Shown in pieces: positions 23,436-33,514 of a stretch of DNA of 64,000 nucleotides. Under the pieces are notes generated by a model. That model saw only the letters and a list, made by a program, of their open reading frames with translations, ran no database searches and had not been told where the DNA came from. The position numbers and the translations under genes were made by a program. The stretch comes from Lophium mytilinum (taxonomy: Eukaryota; Ascomycota; Dothideomycetes; Mytilinidiales; Mytilinidiaceae). Each line of letters opens with the position of its first letter. Positions within the stretch are counted from its first letter, which is position 1. Location: NCBI GenBank assembly GCA_010093605.1, contig MU004181.1, forward strand, positions 2,200,215 to 2,264,214, written 5' to 3'.

Positions 23436-23744
23436 ATGCCGTTGATGCTCGAATACGTGGTCATAATTCTTCTCTATTCAGTATTCCTTGCAGCCTTGGC
23501 CCTCTGCTGTGCGTCCGAGCTGTATAAACGGCATAAAGCTTCCAGAGATAGAAGAAAGCGCGAGGAGGCTGCAAGATTTGGAGAAAACCTAGCACGGAGT
23601 ATAACCGAACGAACTGATTACCGGCCGTCCGCTCGAGATGACATCGAACTTGGCGCTTCCATGGCGAGACCTTTGAGCGGAGCGACTTTGGTTCCAGAGC
23701 GAGTACGACCCTTTCCGGGGTCTCTTCCTCTACGGTCCGAATAG
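23436..23744 (+). CDS. Small single-pass membrane protein (102 aa), second of three tandem genes
   Basis: No intron. One hydrophobic helix at residues 7-27 (YVVIILLYSVFLAALALCC) is followed directly by a strongly basic segment, YKRHKASRDRRKREEA, placing the tail in the cytosol by the positive-inside rule. At 70-72 an Ile-Glu-Leu occurs in DDIELGAS, resembling IELEDV in the preceding gene and YELCDV in the following one. The juxtamembrane stretch also resembles the preceding protein (Tyr, Arg-His, then Ser-Arg, then Glu-Glu). The start has a strong context (CAAGATGCC). Function is unknown. It has no signal-peptide cleavage site, so the hydrophobic helix is likely a signal anchor. Confidence 0.65.
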   Translation: MPLMLEYVVIILLYSVFLAALALCCASELYKRHKASRDRRKREEAARFGENLARSITERTDYRPSARDDIELGASMARPLSGATLVPERVRPFPGSLPLRSE

Positions 23745-24156
23745 CGTGTGTTCTTGAAGGAAGTGGTGGATCTGGAGAATTTTCGTGGGCATAGCGTATT
23801 AGTAATTTGCCACGACTGATGAAGTCTGAAGGAAGGAGTTGATAACGACGCGCGGAATGATGCGGTGGCTAGGATATTAGGTAGAACGTACTGTCTTGTG
23901 ACAAGCTAAACCTTGTTGTTTCAAACCGTCAACAAGAGCGAGAATGGGCAGCAAAGTCCTGGCTGCAACCTCGTATCTAAAACCTTCTCATAGCGCGCTT
24001 TGTAGCTCGTCCTATGCTTGAAATGTTCCACCTGACTGTGCTCTTTTGTTATGGTCTTGGATATAGGGCAGTTTTTCTTCGGCGACATGACCCCAATTTT
24101 ATAATCGTGTACATTTGCTTTGTGTCTTGGCACAGTCTGAAGTCCCCTTGCTAAGA
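23745..24156. other. Intergenic spacer within the membrane-protein trio
   Basis: About 410 bp with no ORF of interest on the plus strand. A 70-codon minus ORF at 23921-24133 has no recognisable content. Confidence 0.45.
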
Positions 24157-24476
24157 ATGATCTTCTCTCCGGATCAAGAGTTTGAGCCAGTTTCGTTCAC
24201 ATTCGGAACTATCGCAGGCTGCGTTTTCTCCATACTTGTCGGTGTTTGCTACTACTACTTCAGCCGGGCAACAAGGTAAAAGGAGACGGCAGCAGGCGAA
24301 GTAGTGAGGAATGTACAGCAATATGCGGGGGAAGCTTGGGGGGCACACTCCCCGATGAAGGAGAAGTGTACGAGCTTTGCGACGTACAACCATTGCAGTT
24401 CGTAGGAACTCGGGGCACCGTGGCTTTAAAAAACCGGAGCATCAAGGACGGAGGAGGTGTTTCGACAGTGGAGTAG
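24157..24476 (+). CDS. Small single-pass membrane protein (86 aa, one predicted intron), third of three tandem genes
   Basis: The first frame gives a short polar head, a hydrophobic helix at residues 14-35 (FTFGTIAGCVFSILVGVCYY) and then stops. A 59-nt intron at 24276-24334 (GTAAAA donor, GGAAG acceptor) restores a frame ending at 24476, total 261 nt. The tail then reads LPDEGEVYELCDV and ends Gly-Val-Ser-Thr-Val-Glu. The motif YEL at residues 52-54 falls at the same place as IEL in the protein of the 21179 gene. The donor is not ideal and the branch site is weak, so a frameshifted relic is the alternative. It is too short for standard ORF calling. Function is unknown. Confidence 0.4.
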
Positions 24477-24630
24477 CGAAAGTGTGGAACATAAGTTCTG
24501 TTCTCAGGACTTCATAGATCATTAAACAGCATTTGCACGGATGGCAGAATCTACATTGTGTATTTTAGAACGTCACTCATCTACTGAAACTATGGAGAGA
24601 TACGCTCACACTTTGACCGCTTCTGCACGT

Positions 24631-25596
24631 TTATGCGTGAGTAGTTCCCATGTCAAAGAGCAAGAACTCTGCTGGCTTGTCACCGACGCTCTCCACCTCA
24701 ATCTTCCCAGGCCCCTTGGCCTCGACGTATGCGCCGTCTCCTTCCCCTAGTGTCGTCTCTCCGACCTTGATCTTCGCGCCACCCTCCTTGGGCTGTTCCC
24801 GCTCGCTCATGACGACATGCAGGTAGACCTTTCGTGGCCCTTCCTCTACCATGTCATGCGCAACGGTCTTGCCGGGGCTCAAGATGCTGGCATCCATGCT
24901 CAGATCGGCCTGGAGACCAATCGGGGCATCATCGCCCTTTTTATCTCCCAGCCTCTCGGTGTATTCCATGATCCTAACCAGTTTGTCCTGCTTCTGCTCG
25001 TCGGTGAATTTCTTAGTTTGGTAATGGGGCTTCAAGCCCTTCTTGTTTGGTTTCGCCCAAATCTGCAAGAAGTGGCACTCATCGTCTTTGTTCCGGTTGT
25101 ACTCGCTGTGCGATATGCCTGTCCCTGCGCTCGTGAATTGAACCTCTCCGCGCTTTAGATTCTCAAGGTTTCCGAGTGAGTCCTTGTGTTCGAGGACTCC
25201 AGACACGATGTATGAGAAGATCAGGAACTCGGCGTGAGAGTGTGTGCCGAATCCTGTCCCTTTTTCGACGCGGTCTTCGTTGATAACGCGTAGTGGGCCA
25301 AAGGAACCATGTTCCTGGTTGTAGTAGCTGGCGAAAGAGAAGGTGTGGAAGGAGTATAGCCAGCCGTGGTCTGAGTGGCCGCGAGCGGACCAGGGACGCT
25401 TTGTGATTTTGGTTGCTGCTGAAGTCGACATCGCGCGAATTGTTGAAGGCGTAGCTTTTGGGAGGAACTTTGGTAGAGAGTTGCGAAGAGGAGTGAAGAG
25501 AGCCAGGATGACTGCTGCAATTGCGATTAGGATGGCAAAAGTTTTGGTTGAGAAGGAAGAAGTGGTGGAATTTGGAACTGATTTGCTTGCTGTCAT
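24631..25596 (-). CDS. Pirin-family bicupin protein with N-terminal hydrophobic segment
   Basis: Single exon, 321 aa. The bicupin core begins near residue 65. The four iron ligands of pirin are present as H119 and H121 (GTHSHAEF) and H163 and E165 (GISHSEYN), spaced as in human pirin (56, 58, 101, 103). The C-terminal cupin is also present and ends at FLLFDMGTTHA. Pirins act as iron-dependent transcription cofactors or quercetinase-like oxygenases. Unusual here is an extra N-terminus of about 55 residues with a hydrophobic helix at 20-36 (FAILIAIAAVILALF), which could anchor the protein or target it to an organelle. A second in-frame Met at 56 would give a normal-length soluble pirin. A TATA box lies 41-47 bp upstream of the first ATG, implying a very short leader. 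Confidence 0.93.
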   Translation of the reverse strand: MTASKSVPNSTTSSFSTKTFAILIAIAAVILALFTPLRNSLPKFLPKATPSTIRAMSTSAATKITKRPWSARGHSDHGWLYSFHTFSFASYYNQEHGSFGPLRVINEDRVEKGTGFGTHSHAEFLIFSYIVSGVLEHKDSLGNLENLKRGEVQFTSAGTGISHSEYNRNKDDECHFLQIWAKPNKKGLKPHYQTKKFTDEQKQDKLVRIMEYTERLGDKKGDDAPIGLQADLSMDASILSPGKTVAHDMVEEGPRKVYLHVVMSEREQPKEGGAKIKVGETTLGEGDGAYVEAKGPGKIEVESVGDKPAEFLLFDMGTTHA

Positions 25597-26232
25597 TCAG
25601 AATACAAGAGTCCGGCAATTGGGACTCGAGAGCGCCTTATATACACAGAGCTTGTAAGGAAAGATACCACCAGGAGGTTCTAGATAGACAAAGGAGAGTT
25701 GCCGGCGTGGAGTATATTGCTATGTCAGTTGTTTGTAAGGAGGGGTGCTGGAGCTTGAGGGCTGTAAGCGATGACATCGGAAATGTAAGCTGCTAGTGCA
25801 TCCTGTTCAGGTATAGCGCTCCTTGGAGCTGTATTCTATCTCTCTTGGAGATCCCATTCGAGCATTTGATTGTTCTTCGAACAGATGCCAATTGCTTGGC
25901 TTTGCATAGACTCGTCTCGGGTCTCTGCTGAAAATGCTTACGATCTTGATTTGAGGCTTCTACAGTGCTTTCCTCACCAATACTACCAGGAGCGGAATGA
26001 CGCCGCTTCTTTGATTTGTCAATTGCCCTAATTGGATCATTGGAGATGAGAGAGTCAAACTGAACATTTTTACAAGGCAGCAGTTCACTATACAGTAGCC
26101 TAACTAATCATTCAATTGCTAGATGGAGAAATGCAATTAGGAAAAATGTGGTGACAATCTAGTGAGCGGAACCACGCCGCGTCAACTGGGACCTCTCCGT
26201 TTTCGGCTCTATCTTTGTTCAACTCGTCCGCC
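25597..26232. promoter_or_regulatory. Divergent intergenic region (pirin / methyltransferase-like gene)
   Basis: About 635 bp between divergent starts. Apart from the pirin TATA box no element was recognised. Confidence 0.5.
25637..25643 (-). promoter_or_regulatory. TATA box of the pirin gene
   Basis: TATATAA on the minus strand, 41 bp upstream of the first pirin ATG. With normal TATA-to-start spacing the mRNA would begin almost at the first ATG, which could favour leaky initiation at Met56. Confidence 0.55.
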
Positions 26233-27474
26233 ATGCCTCCACAGGCTCCGTACTGCGAGGGTGCGAAGCGTCCATTCGATCCCAATACCCTGATTCGCGA
26301 CTGGCACAAGCATCCTTCCCCCGAAAAGGGCCCGTTTTCAAGCAGCATCACTCTGATCTTCGGACTCTCGCAAGAAGACAAATATGTATACAATGCCGGT
26401 CCAGCAGGAGTGACACTGCTACAAGCACAAACAGCACTGCTTGCAAAAGGGAAGAATGGACTACACGCATGGTATCGCGATGGCGAAGGGAACGAGGTAC
26501 GCCGGAATCCTTTGCAACGCTTTAGTCTAAACATTCATACTAAGGGTATTCCATCCCTGCCTTACCTCCAGAACTTCTGCTTATACTTAAGACATTAGAT
26601 ACCCCCACCCATAGTTGATGATGTAGTGGCATACGCCGACCTATTCGACCCCTCAAAGTCCATCGCAGCAGCCCTCCGCGCCTTCGAAAGCAACGCCAAA
26701 AAGGGCTCTCGCCGGCACGAGATCGCCCAACACCTTTCCTCTCACCTCATTCTCCCCCGTGCCGGCCTCATCCCTGGCAAGAACAAGCGCCAGCATATGA
26801 ACCCATATTACGACTTCTGGCGATGGTCCTGCAAGGAACTCGAGTGGGGAGGTCCATTCCCGAATACCGCCAGCACCAAGACGTCCCACCACGTGCTCCC
26901 GGTCTTCTATCATCATTTCGGCTGTGTGGTCCCCTCATACGCTGCACTGTATATGATAGCACAATTAGCGCAACCGAAGGGCGGGCCTAAAGTCCCTAGC
27001 AAGCCCATACTGGATATTGGGTCGGGCTCGGGCTATTGGACGTTTATGCTAAGGAAGCTCGCTCTTCCGACGCATATGTCACCACTAGTGGTGCATGCAA
27101 TAGACAATCAACGCTCCCTGTACCGCACAATGTGGGTCGACGATACGATTCGCGCGACTGGGGAGGATTACCTAGACGAGCATGACGGGGGAAAGGACGC
27201 TATACTATTACTGGTATACCCACAGACGGAGGAAGAGTTCGTACCGAAGACAGTGGAGCACTATACAGGTGGTGTCATTGTGGTTGCTGCAACACAGAAT
27301 GCGGACGGCTTTACAGCGTTCAAGGAGGAGACGATGGATGCGTGGATGAAGCGGGAGCATCCCGAGTTTGAACATGCGGCTCAAATACCGCTACCGAGCT
27401 TTGCGGGCAAGGACGAAGCACTGTATGTCTTCGAGAGGAGGGATAGTAGTGCTCAAGAGGCTAGTCAAAGCTAA
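26233..27474 (+). CDS. Conserved fungal protein with class I SAM-methyltransferase fold
   Basis: Exons 26233-26496 and 26599-27474 (intron 102 nt) give 1140 nt and 379 aa. A glycine-rich nucleotide loop, ILDIGSGSGYWTF, starts near residue 223 and is followed by a short helix, as in motif I of class I S-adenosylmethionine-dependent methyltransferases. A VVHAIDNQ strand-acid pair about 20 residues later matches motif II. The N-terminal 200 residues hold an aromatic-rich segment (NPYYDFWRWSCKELEWGGPF) I cannot assign. Substrate and location are unknown; there is no signal peptide or membrane helix. The start ATG follows a GCC-rich context and precedes PPQAPY. It is divergent from pirin. Confidence 0.85.
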
Positions 27475-28418
27475 GTAGAGAAGATAGAGTGATTGAGAAC
27501 TGAGACATAGTCGAACCTTCGTCTCATTAACCCAAGGAAAATACTAAGCTAGGTATCTACAAATGCACAACGATTCTCACCCTCTTATTAAGTACGCCCA
27601 CCATGAATCACATCCTCATATCGTTCCGGTACCCTTATCTGGGCATATCATGCCGCAGAACGACTTCTTAGCAGCCAATCCACCAAAAGGCACACCAACC
27701 ACTTCAGAACACACGGTTTCAACATCCACGCATGAAAACACCTCCCAAAACACTAAAACCATCCCAAGCGACAAAGGTACCCACCAGCTCCACCCGCATG
27801 CGGCTCTGTAAAATCTTGGGAGAGACCCGCAGTCCTTATCGCGCGCGACTCCATATTTAGCCCCAAAACCCGGGGGATCTGCACCAGAACCGCGGGTGAG
27901 GCGCAACACCGACCAGGGCCTTAAGCTCACAGCAGCACTGCGTGCATCGCGATGGCTGTGCTGACCAGCATGTTTCATAGTGCTGACATGCGCGATGAAT
28001 GCCTCATCAGGACACACGCTGCGCATGGTTTAACAGCCAGGTACGTGTAAACAACAGCGATCTTCGCAATTCCTGCATCGGAGAAATTACATCATTTGGG
28101 TCACCAGTTCCCACGTCAGCGCGGACAGTCAGATCAATCACCAGTCGCAGGCTTCGAAGCGAAGAGAGTCAATGTTTCATGTGAGAGCCAAGGCTAGAGT
28201 TTGATTTCTTGCTAAAGACAATGCAGCATGTAGAGAAAGAACCTTTTTGTGATGAGAAAAGTCCGAAGTCCGATTACCACATGCATCCCTCCCAAAACAC
28301 CTCAGATATGTGTGACGCCATCAGCTGGTCCGCCTATGCAACGGACGTCTGACGCGTCGTCGGGTCAGGTGCCGGTTCCCCCATGGTGGAACTCCGTGTG
28401 TGAGAATGGGTGAGATAT
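27475..28418. other. Convergent intergenic region
   Basis: About 940 bp between the 3' ends of the methyltransferase-like gene (+) and the GPI-protein gene (-). ORFs at 27563-27811 (+) and 27616-28026 (-) are low-information, and no element was recognised. Confidence 0.5.
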
Positions 28419-28916
28419 TTACAAGAGACCAGCGACGGCGAGGATGCCAGCGGCGAGGCCACCGAGAGCGGGAACCTGTTGGGGGGCAGCGAAGCCGGTG
28501 GAGGTCGCAGTGGCGGCGGAGGCACCGGAGGAGAGGGCAGAAGAGGCCTTGCTAGCGGCGCTTGAGGCCTTGGAGTTGGCGGCAGAGTTGGCGCTGCTGA
28601 CGAGGCTGGACTCCTTGGACAGAGCGGAGGCGGCGAGCGAGCCGGTGGTGAGAGAAGCCAATGACTGGGTGATGGAGGCAAGGGCGCTGGTCAATGAGGC
28701 ATCGATGCTGGTGACTTCCGAGTTGACACTGGAGACAACAGAGTTGGCTTCGGAGGCCACGGAAGAGGCGACGCTCTGGCCGACAGACCCGACGTCGGAC
28801 ACAACGGAAGAGGCGATGCTCTGGCCCTCAGAAGCGAGCGAGCTGAGGATCGAGTTGACCTGGGCGGAGGCGACAGCGGCGCTGAGGGCCGAGACGAAGA
28901 GGACTTGGAAACGCAT
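28419..28916 (-). CDS. GPI-anchored serine/alanine-rich cell-surface protein
   Basis: Single coding exon, 165 aa. Residues 1-18 form a signal peptide with an AxA-type cleavage site before Gln-Val-Asn. The body is almost entirely Ser, Ala and small residues with a heptad-like pattern of Val/Ile/Leu (SVASSVASEANSVVSSV), repeated in about ten-residue units. The C-terminus is a small-residue site followed by a hydrophobic tail (LGGLAAGILAVAGLL), the layout of a GPI-attachment signal. Such proteins are heavily O-glycosylated wall or surface components. A TATA element at 29101-29108 and a 61-nt intron in the 5' leader fit a strongly expressed gene. Sequence-specific function is unknown. Confidence 0.85.
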   Translation of the reverse strand: MRFQVLFVSALSAAVASAQVNSILSSLASEGQSIASSVVSDVGSVGQSVASSVASEANSVVSSVNSEVTSIDASLTSALASITQSLASLTTGSLAASALSKESSLVSSANSAANSKASSAASKASSALSSGASAATATSTGFAAPQQVPALGGLAAGILAVAGLL

Positions 28917-28955
28917 GTTGATGGATTGTTGGTAGTGAGAGTTTGGAGTGAAGTT

Positions 28956-29016
28956 CTGATAGGGCAAGACGGTTAGTGGGCGCCCAGGGATAGAGGTAGC
29001 ACTGGGGTTTACTTAC
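28956..29016 (-). other. Predicted 5'-UTR intron of the GPI-protein gene
   Basis: GTAAGT donor at 29016 and an ATCAG acceptor ending at 28956 with a CTAAC branch site in between. It lies entirely upstream of the ATG at 28916. Confidence 0.6.
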
Positions 29017-29100
29017 GGAATGTAGTGAAAGTGTGGTAGTGGTGAGGTTGGTGGAGCGTGGTTGTTGATGGAGGATGACAGGAATGACGGGAGGACGGAT

Positions 29101-29108
29101 CTTATATC
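29101..29108 (-). promoter_or_regulatory. TATA-like box of the GPI-protein gene
   Basis: GATATAAG on the minus strand, about 85 bp upstream of the leader intron donor. Its position fits a start site near 29070. Confidence 0.5.
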
Positions 29109-29499
29109 ACGTCCCCAACGTAATTCAGCCCCACAACCTCGCCATCCGAGCATGCACTTAGCCGTGCGCACAGCAACAAACAAGCGGACTGCGGCGCCAG
29201 CTCCGTGTCCCTGTCGCACGCACTGCCTTGTTCTGGGCTTACGTACAGATTTGGCCGGGCGACATCCATGACGCTGCATAGCCCATAGCGGAAGCACGGC
29301 TACAAGTCCTCACGAGGCCATTGGATGCTGGCACAAAGCCCGGTGTGAGCGGCTCCGCGGATTCGTTCGGTTCCTGAATCTGGCCGCCGCCAGCAACGCA
29401 TCTCTGCGCCCTGTTGCGGTGAAACCTTGGAAGGGAGCACCCTGGCCCAAAGCGTGTTGCTTAGCCTGGGGGATCGGCAAAGACTCCACTGCTTCCAGA

Positions 29500-29613
29500 C
29501 CCTGTCGTCATGGCAGTTCCGCAAATTGGCCCAGCTTTAGCCACTGGGAGAGCTTGCTTTGCCGACCTTTCCGAATTAGACACTCTCTTCGGACGCTTAT
29601 TGATGTGCTCACC
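29500..29613 (+). repeat. Diverged direct repeat, copy 1
   Basis: About 115 bp resembling 30634-30748 on the same strand. Shared blocks include a TTAGCCACT-like core, a TTTCCG-ATT block and CGCTTATT followed by GCTCA. Many differences are transitions. Origin unknown. Confidence 0.45.
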
Positions 29614-30633
29614 ACCTCACGCCGGCCGTTTATTGTTGTGGCTGAACCTACCCTTGTAGCGCGTGGTCTGAGCTCGCTAAGCTTGACCTTGGTTGGAACT
29701 TCAAATGACAATCCGCGATCAAGCAGGCTCTATCCACGACCCAGACACCATGGACCCTCCGTCCGACGCGGCTTAATTAACTCAATTGATCATGGGGAAC
29801 TTGCAATGGGCTTTCGAAGTAGATCCAGAAGTCGATTGAGCTTCCAAAATTCCCTCGTCTTATTCAAGTCGTCGACTGGCTGATCGGGAGCAAGGTTGCA
29901 GGCTTCCTCTCCGGCATCTTCAATCTCGAGATGCGAAACTAATATCTTTCGTAGATGAGCATGACAATGGCTCGCCTTCATAGCTTTCGAAGCTCCAAGA
30001 GGCCTTCTCCGGGTTCCTAAGGACAACGTCCGAAATATACTAGGGGAGATGTCTTCGGCCACGGTCGTATGTCCGCTCTCAGAACCCGTCCAACGCCTCC
30101 TCGAACGCGACCATCATAACTCGTTTTTAGCCTACGACTTGCACAATAGATCGAGGAGACGAACTTGACTGGAAGCCCAACCCTGGCCTTCATAAGGCCG
30201 TCTTGAGGTGCGGTTCAGGCATTGCTCTTGGAATCCTACAGGGCATAGTTGCCTTTAGAGTACCGAATACCCAGCACCCAGCACCACAATACCTTGAGAA
30301 GCACATACCAAACAGTACTGCGTCAAAGCCGCTAGGTCTTCTGCGCTTCGGCGGCCCCTGCTTCCTCGTGTTCATGTCTCTCATGCTAGGCACAACGTTC
30401 GAGGTAGTTTGGCCCAACCCAGCCAGCTCACTTGCAATTCTTAGTCCAGGGACAATTGAACGAAATACCTGTAGAGCTATGGTCTTTGGGCTTGTCCCGA
30501 CAACATGCCACTCGGGGTCGTAATAGGCGAAGGCTATCAAGATTTGAGGAGGCTTGTTCGGCGCACCAACGTACCTCACGCTGGGGCATGAGTAGCCTCA
30601 TTCACGAAGCGGGAGGATAAAGCGCTTGTGTAG

Positions 30634-30748
30634 ATTAGAGTGTCGTACAGGTGTTTTGCAGATCTTCCTAGCCTTAGCCACTAGGCGAGCTCCTTTCCGG
30701 ATTCAAACCTACTGCGTAGTCGCTTATTCCTGCCCAGCTATGCTCATC
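30634..30748 (+). repeat. Diverged direct repeat, copy 2
   Basis: Second copy of the repeat at 29500-29613, about 1.1 kb away. It includes a GGATTCAAACC string that mimics a tRNA B box, but no tRNA can be folded around it. Confidence 0.45.
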
Positions 30749-31700
30749 GAGCCGATCTCTTTGTCCATGTGGCGCCTGTGGCACAGCCTGCCGTCAACGC
30801 GCGTCTGGCGTGCTGAGCACTCCATCGCCACGCCGCCGGGCCTTTGTTGGGGTGGATTGGCAGGGCTAAGAATAGTCTGGCATTTGGCATGTGGCATTTT
30901 GAATTTCGCATTAATTGCGGCGCGGCGAGGCGAGCCTGATGCTGTTTTTGCGTCGTCCATGCGGCATATCAAAGGAAGGCGGATGAAACGTGGCACAGCC
31001 TGTGCCCTGTTATGGGAAATTGCCCTGCCACGACCATGAACGTATCAGTACAACGGGCATTGATGAAGGGAGAAAGGGGGCACCGGGGTTTCCTGTGCGC
31101 CGCGGAGAGCAACAGCCAGGTCTAAGATTCGATGATATCATTGCCTGAACAAGGTTGGCAGGGAGGTAGGGAGGCCTCAACTGTGGCGTTCATGTTTGTC
31201 GGTAGTCGGCAGCTCAGGGATCCGTCTGACCACGTGTATGCAGATTGGCGATGGATGGAGAGCACGCTGTAAAGTCCGTTGATGGTTGAGATGCGGTCTG
31301 AGGTGAGATAGATTGGAACCTCGTCGAGGACCTCGGGAACTTCTGTAAGGGCCTTGGCGTGGCGGCGACGACGACAACCTCCCTGCATCCTCCATGCGCG
31401 AAGACACCCATGCACGTCACAGATGCAGTCACTATTCTCTGCTGAAGAGTCGTGAGACTGGAACTCGATGAGGGAGCAACGGAGCGGAAGGCGGTAAGTG
31501 TCAGATTCAGTCCAATAAAATATCTCCTTTTAGAAGTAGGAAGAGGAATTCTATTTAAAACGAAGTATACAAAAACCCACGCAAACTCAATGTACCATCA
31601 GTATTTTCCTCTTCAACACAATTTCCCACTCAATTTTCGAGAGAGAGTTGTACAGATTTCTCGCTGGAGAGCCCTTCGATTCGGCTAGAATGGGTGGCTG

Positions 31701-32900
31701 CTAGACCGGATACTGGTAGCCGTCTTTATTCGCAAGAGGATTTTCTTCCATGGTTCTCTTCTCCCATCTTTTCATTTCCTCGCCAGAACGTAGCTCACCA
31801 AGTCGTCGGTGCCCCCATACCTCGAGACAGACAGGAGTCTGGTTATCGGAATAATGGAAAGGAGCACCAAGGTGCCCTCTACGGAGCGCACCGAGAGGCC
31901 TCGTCGCATTTCCAAAATGTTTTTTTAAATAGTCGTTGATCTCTTTCCAGGGAACGCCAGACTTGAGCATTGCTTGTGGGATTGAGCCCATTTTCAGCGG
32001 CGATCTGAAGCCCCACTGCTGAGGCCGGCCACGGCCTTGTTTAGGGCCAATCCCGTTCCTTCCAAGACTGAACTTGATTTCATCCAATCGATTTTCTTGG
32101 GATCGTCCAACCCAACACTCGGATTTGAGTGCAAACCGTTCATTGCGTCTGAAGGTTTGCAGGAACTTTGTGATGATTTGGTCGAGTGTTGGAGCCATTT
32201 CTCCCTCAAACTCACCGTCTATTCCAACGAATCGTAGAGTTACCTTATCCAGGGGCAGACTAACTGCAGTCTTTGTACCCCTCAACGATGCAGCATTGCT
32301 CCAGCCTGGCGGGGGAAGGCTTTCCTCAAGAGAATCGCCCACTGGTAACAATGGCAGGAGCCGATCCCCTGGAGGACCGTGGTCGATCCATGCCTCCAAC
32401 TCGCGAAGTAATTCTTGGTTGTACTGATCGCCTTTGCGGTTGTGGAAGATTTGGAAGACGCAGAACTTGCAATAGTTCCTGCGGTCGAGGCGTCTACGAT
32501 CTGGCCACATGCAATCGACAGTGATATCCAGCTGCTTGATGTATTGAGGGTCTCCGTTGAGACGCATCTTCAGGCTGTGGAGAGCCCTATCGCCCTCTCT
32601 CATTTTTACCAGGTCGTCGAGATGTACAAAGGCACTGAATCGGCTAGTGCGGTAATGCGTTGGCAAAACCTCTTTCGATACTCGCTTGGAGGTAAGCATC
32701 AGTCCTCGAAGGGTATCTCGCTGAGTCTGGAGCTCAGCCGATAGGCGGTGGGTGCAATGTGAGAAGTTCTCCTCAGAATTGCCGTCTGCTAGCGCCCACT
32801 CGTAAATTCTCTCTCTGCACTCCTGGGGTATGCCGAGGAATGTCGGCGTTGGCATAAGGAAAAGCTCCTTCAGGTTGGCAATATCCATATTTTCCTTCAT
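31701..32900 (-). CDS. Hypothetical protein with F-box/2EXR-like N-terminus
   Basis: Single exon, 399 aa. Near residue 18 it reads TFLGIPQECRERIYEWAL, the pattern of fungal F-box-like or 2EXR proteins (hydrophobic-Pro-x2-hydrophobic-Arg-x2-Ile-Tyr). A second typical block follows: LTSKRVSKEV with the family's leucine/serine spacing. The rest is mixed with no membrane segment, and the C-terminus is basic and polar. Such proteins are expected to act as adaptors of SCF ubiquitin ligases or as dispersed lineage-specific proteins; the partner is unknown. The first ATG (32900) is used; a second Met lies four residues on. It is one of four F-box-type genes in 10 kb. Confidence 0.75.
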   Translation of the reverse strand: MKENMDIANLKELFLMPTPTFLGIPQECRERIYEWALADGNSEENFSHCTHRLSAELQTQRDTLRGLMLTSKRVSKEVLPTHYRTSRFSAFVHLDDLVKMREGDRALHSLKMRLNGDPQYIKQLDITVDCMWPDRRRLDRRNYCKFCVFQIFHNRKGDQYNQELLRELEAWIDHGPPGDRLLPLLPVGDSLEESLPPPGWSNAASLRGTKTAVSLPLDKVTLRFVGIDGEFEGEMAPTLDQIITKFLQTFRRNERFALKSECWVGRSQENRLDEIKFSLGRNGIGPKQGRGRPQQWGFRSPLKMGSIPQAMLKSGVPWKEINDYLKKHFGNATRPLGALRRGHLGAPFHYSDNQTPVCLEVWGHRRLGELRSGEEMKRWEKRTMEENPLANKDGYQYPV

Positions 32901-33514
32901 TCTTCCTAGATTTCCTTCCTCGAGGATGCTGGGACTGCTTTTGGTCCTGCGTTCGTTTAGTCGTCGGAAAATAATACCAAGAAGGGCCTATTACTCACTG
33001 TTGCGACGCTCAACTGTTGAACTGAGGCGTTCCTTTCCGCAGAAAAGTCTCTCAGGTTCCGCTTCTGGTATACTGTTTTGAAGTTCGACGCGAAGTTTAG
33101 AGCTGTTCCGGCTTTTTGAAGAAGTGCTGGCAGAGTATCGAGGGTTTTGTAATGATGGAGAGAGGATGAAGCGAGACTTTATGTGGTCTTGGGTTTACGC
33201 TCTGATTACGCTCTGATGGCGCTCTAATCATCCTCCTTATGGTACCGTTCAGGTACTCTGGGTCTCAATGACCGTACCATCGTCGGTATGTTCGACGAAC
33301 CGTGGTTTATCACCCACACAATCCATTTTCGGTTTAGCGCGGTTGAGAACGACCACGTTATTCCGCAGACCTGCTCACTCACAACACACAGGCGCAGCAC
33401 CAATATCAACTTCTTCTGCTTTGTGAAGAGGGCTGAGAGTTACGGGTTTTCTAATGCTTGAATGCCCATTCGTACCGACTGCATTCCATCATGCTTCATT
33501 CACATGTCAGGCTT
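32901..33514. other. Intergenic region
   Basis: About 610 bp between two minus-strand genes, holding the promoter of the F-box-like gene and the 3' end of the thiamine-diphosphate enzyme gene. No element recognised. Confidence 0.5.

Larger units (their letters stand above)
29109..31700. other. Gene-poor accessory region
   Basis: About 2.6 kb without a recognisable gene. It contains the diverged repeat pair listed separately. Two minus-strand ORFs (29790-30062 and 30190-30579) look somewhat protein-like and could be relics of a broken gene, but I recognise no family. The ORF at 30626-31039 (+) is unconvincing. Confidence 0.45.

Noticed and set aside
30640-30720. tRNA-like strings (GGATTCAAACC and GCCTAGTGG on the opposite strand)
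   Set aside because: The A-box-like and B-box-like strings are in the wrong order for one tRNA and no cloverleaf can be drawn; they lie in the diverged repeat.
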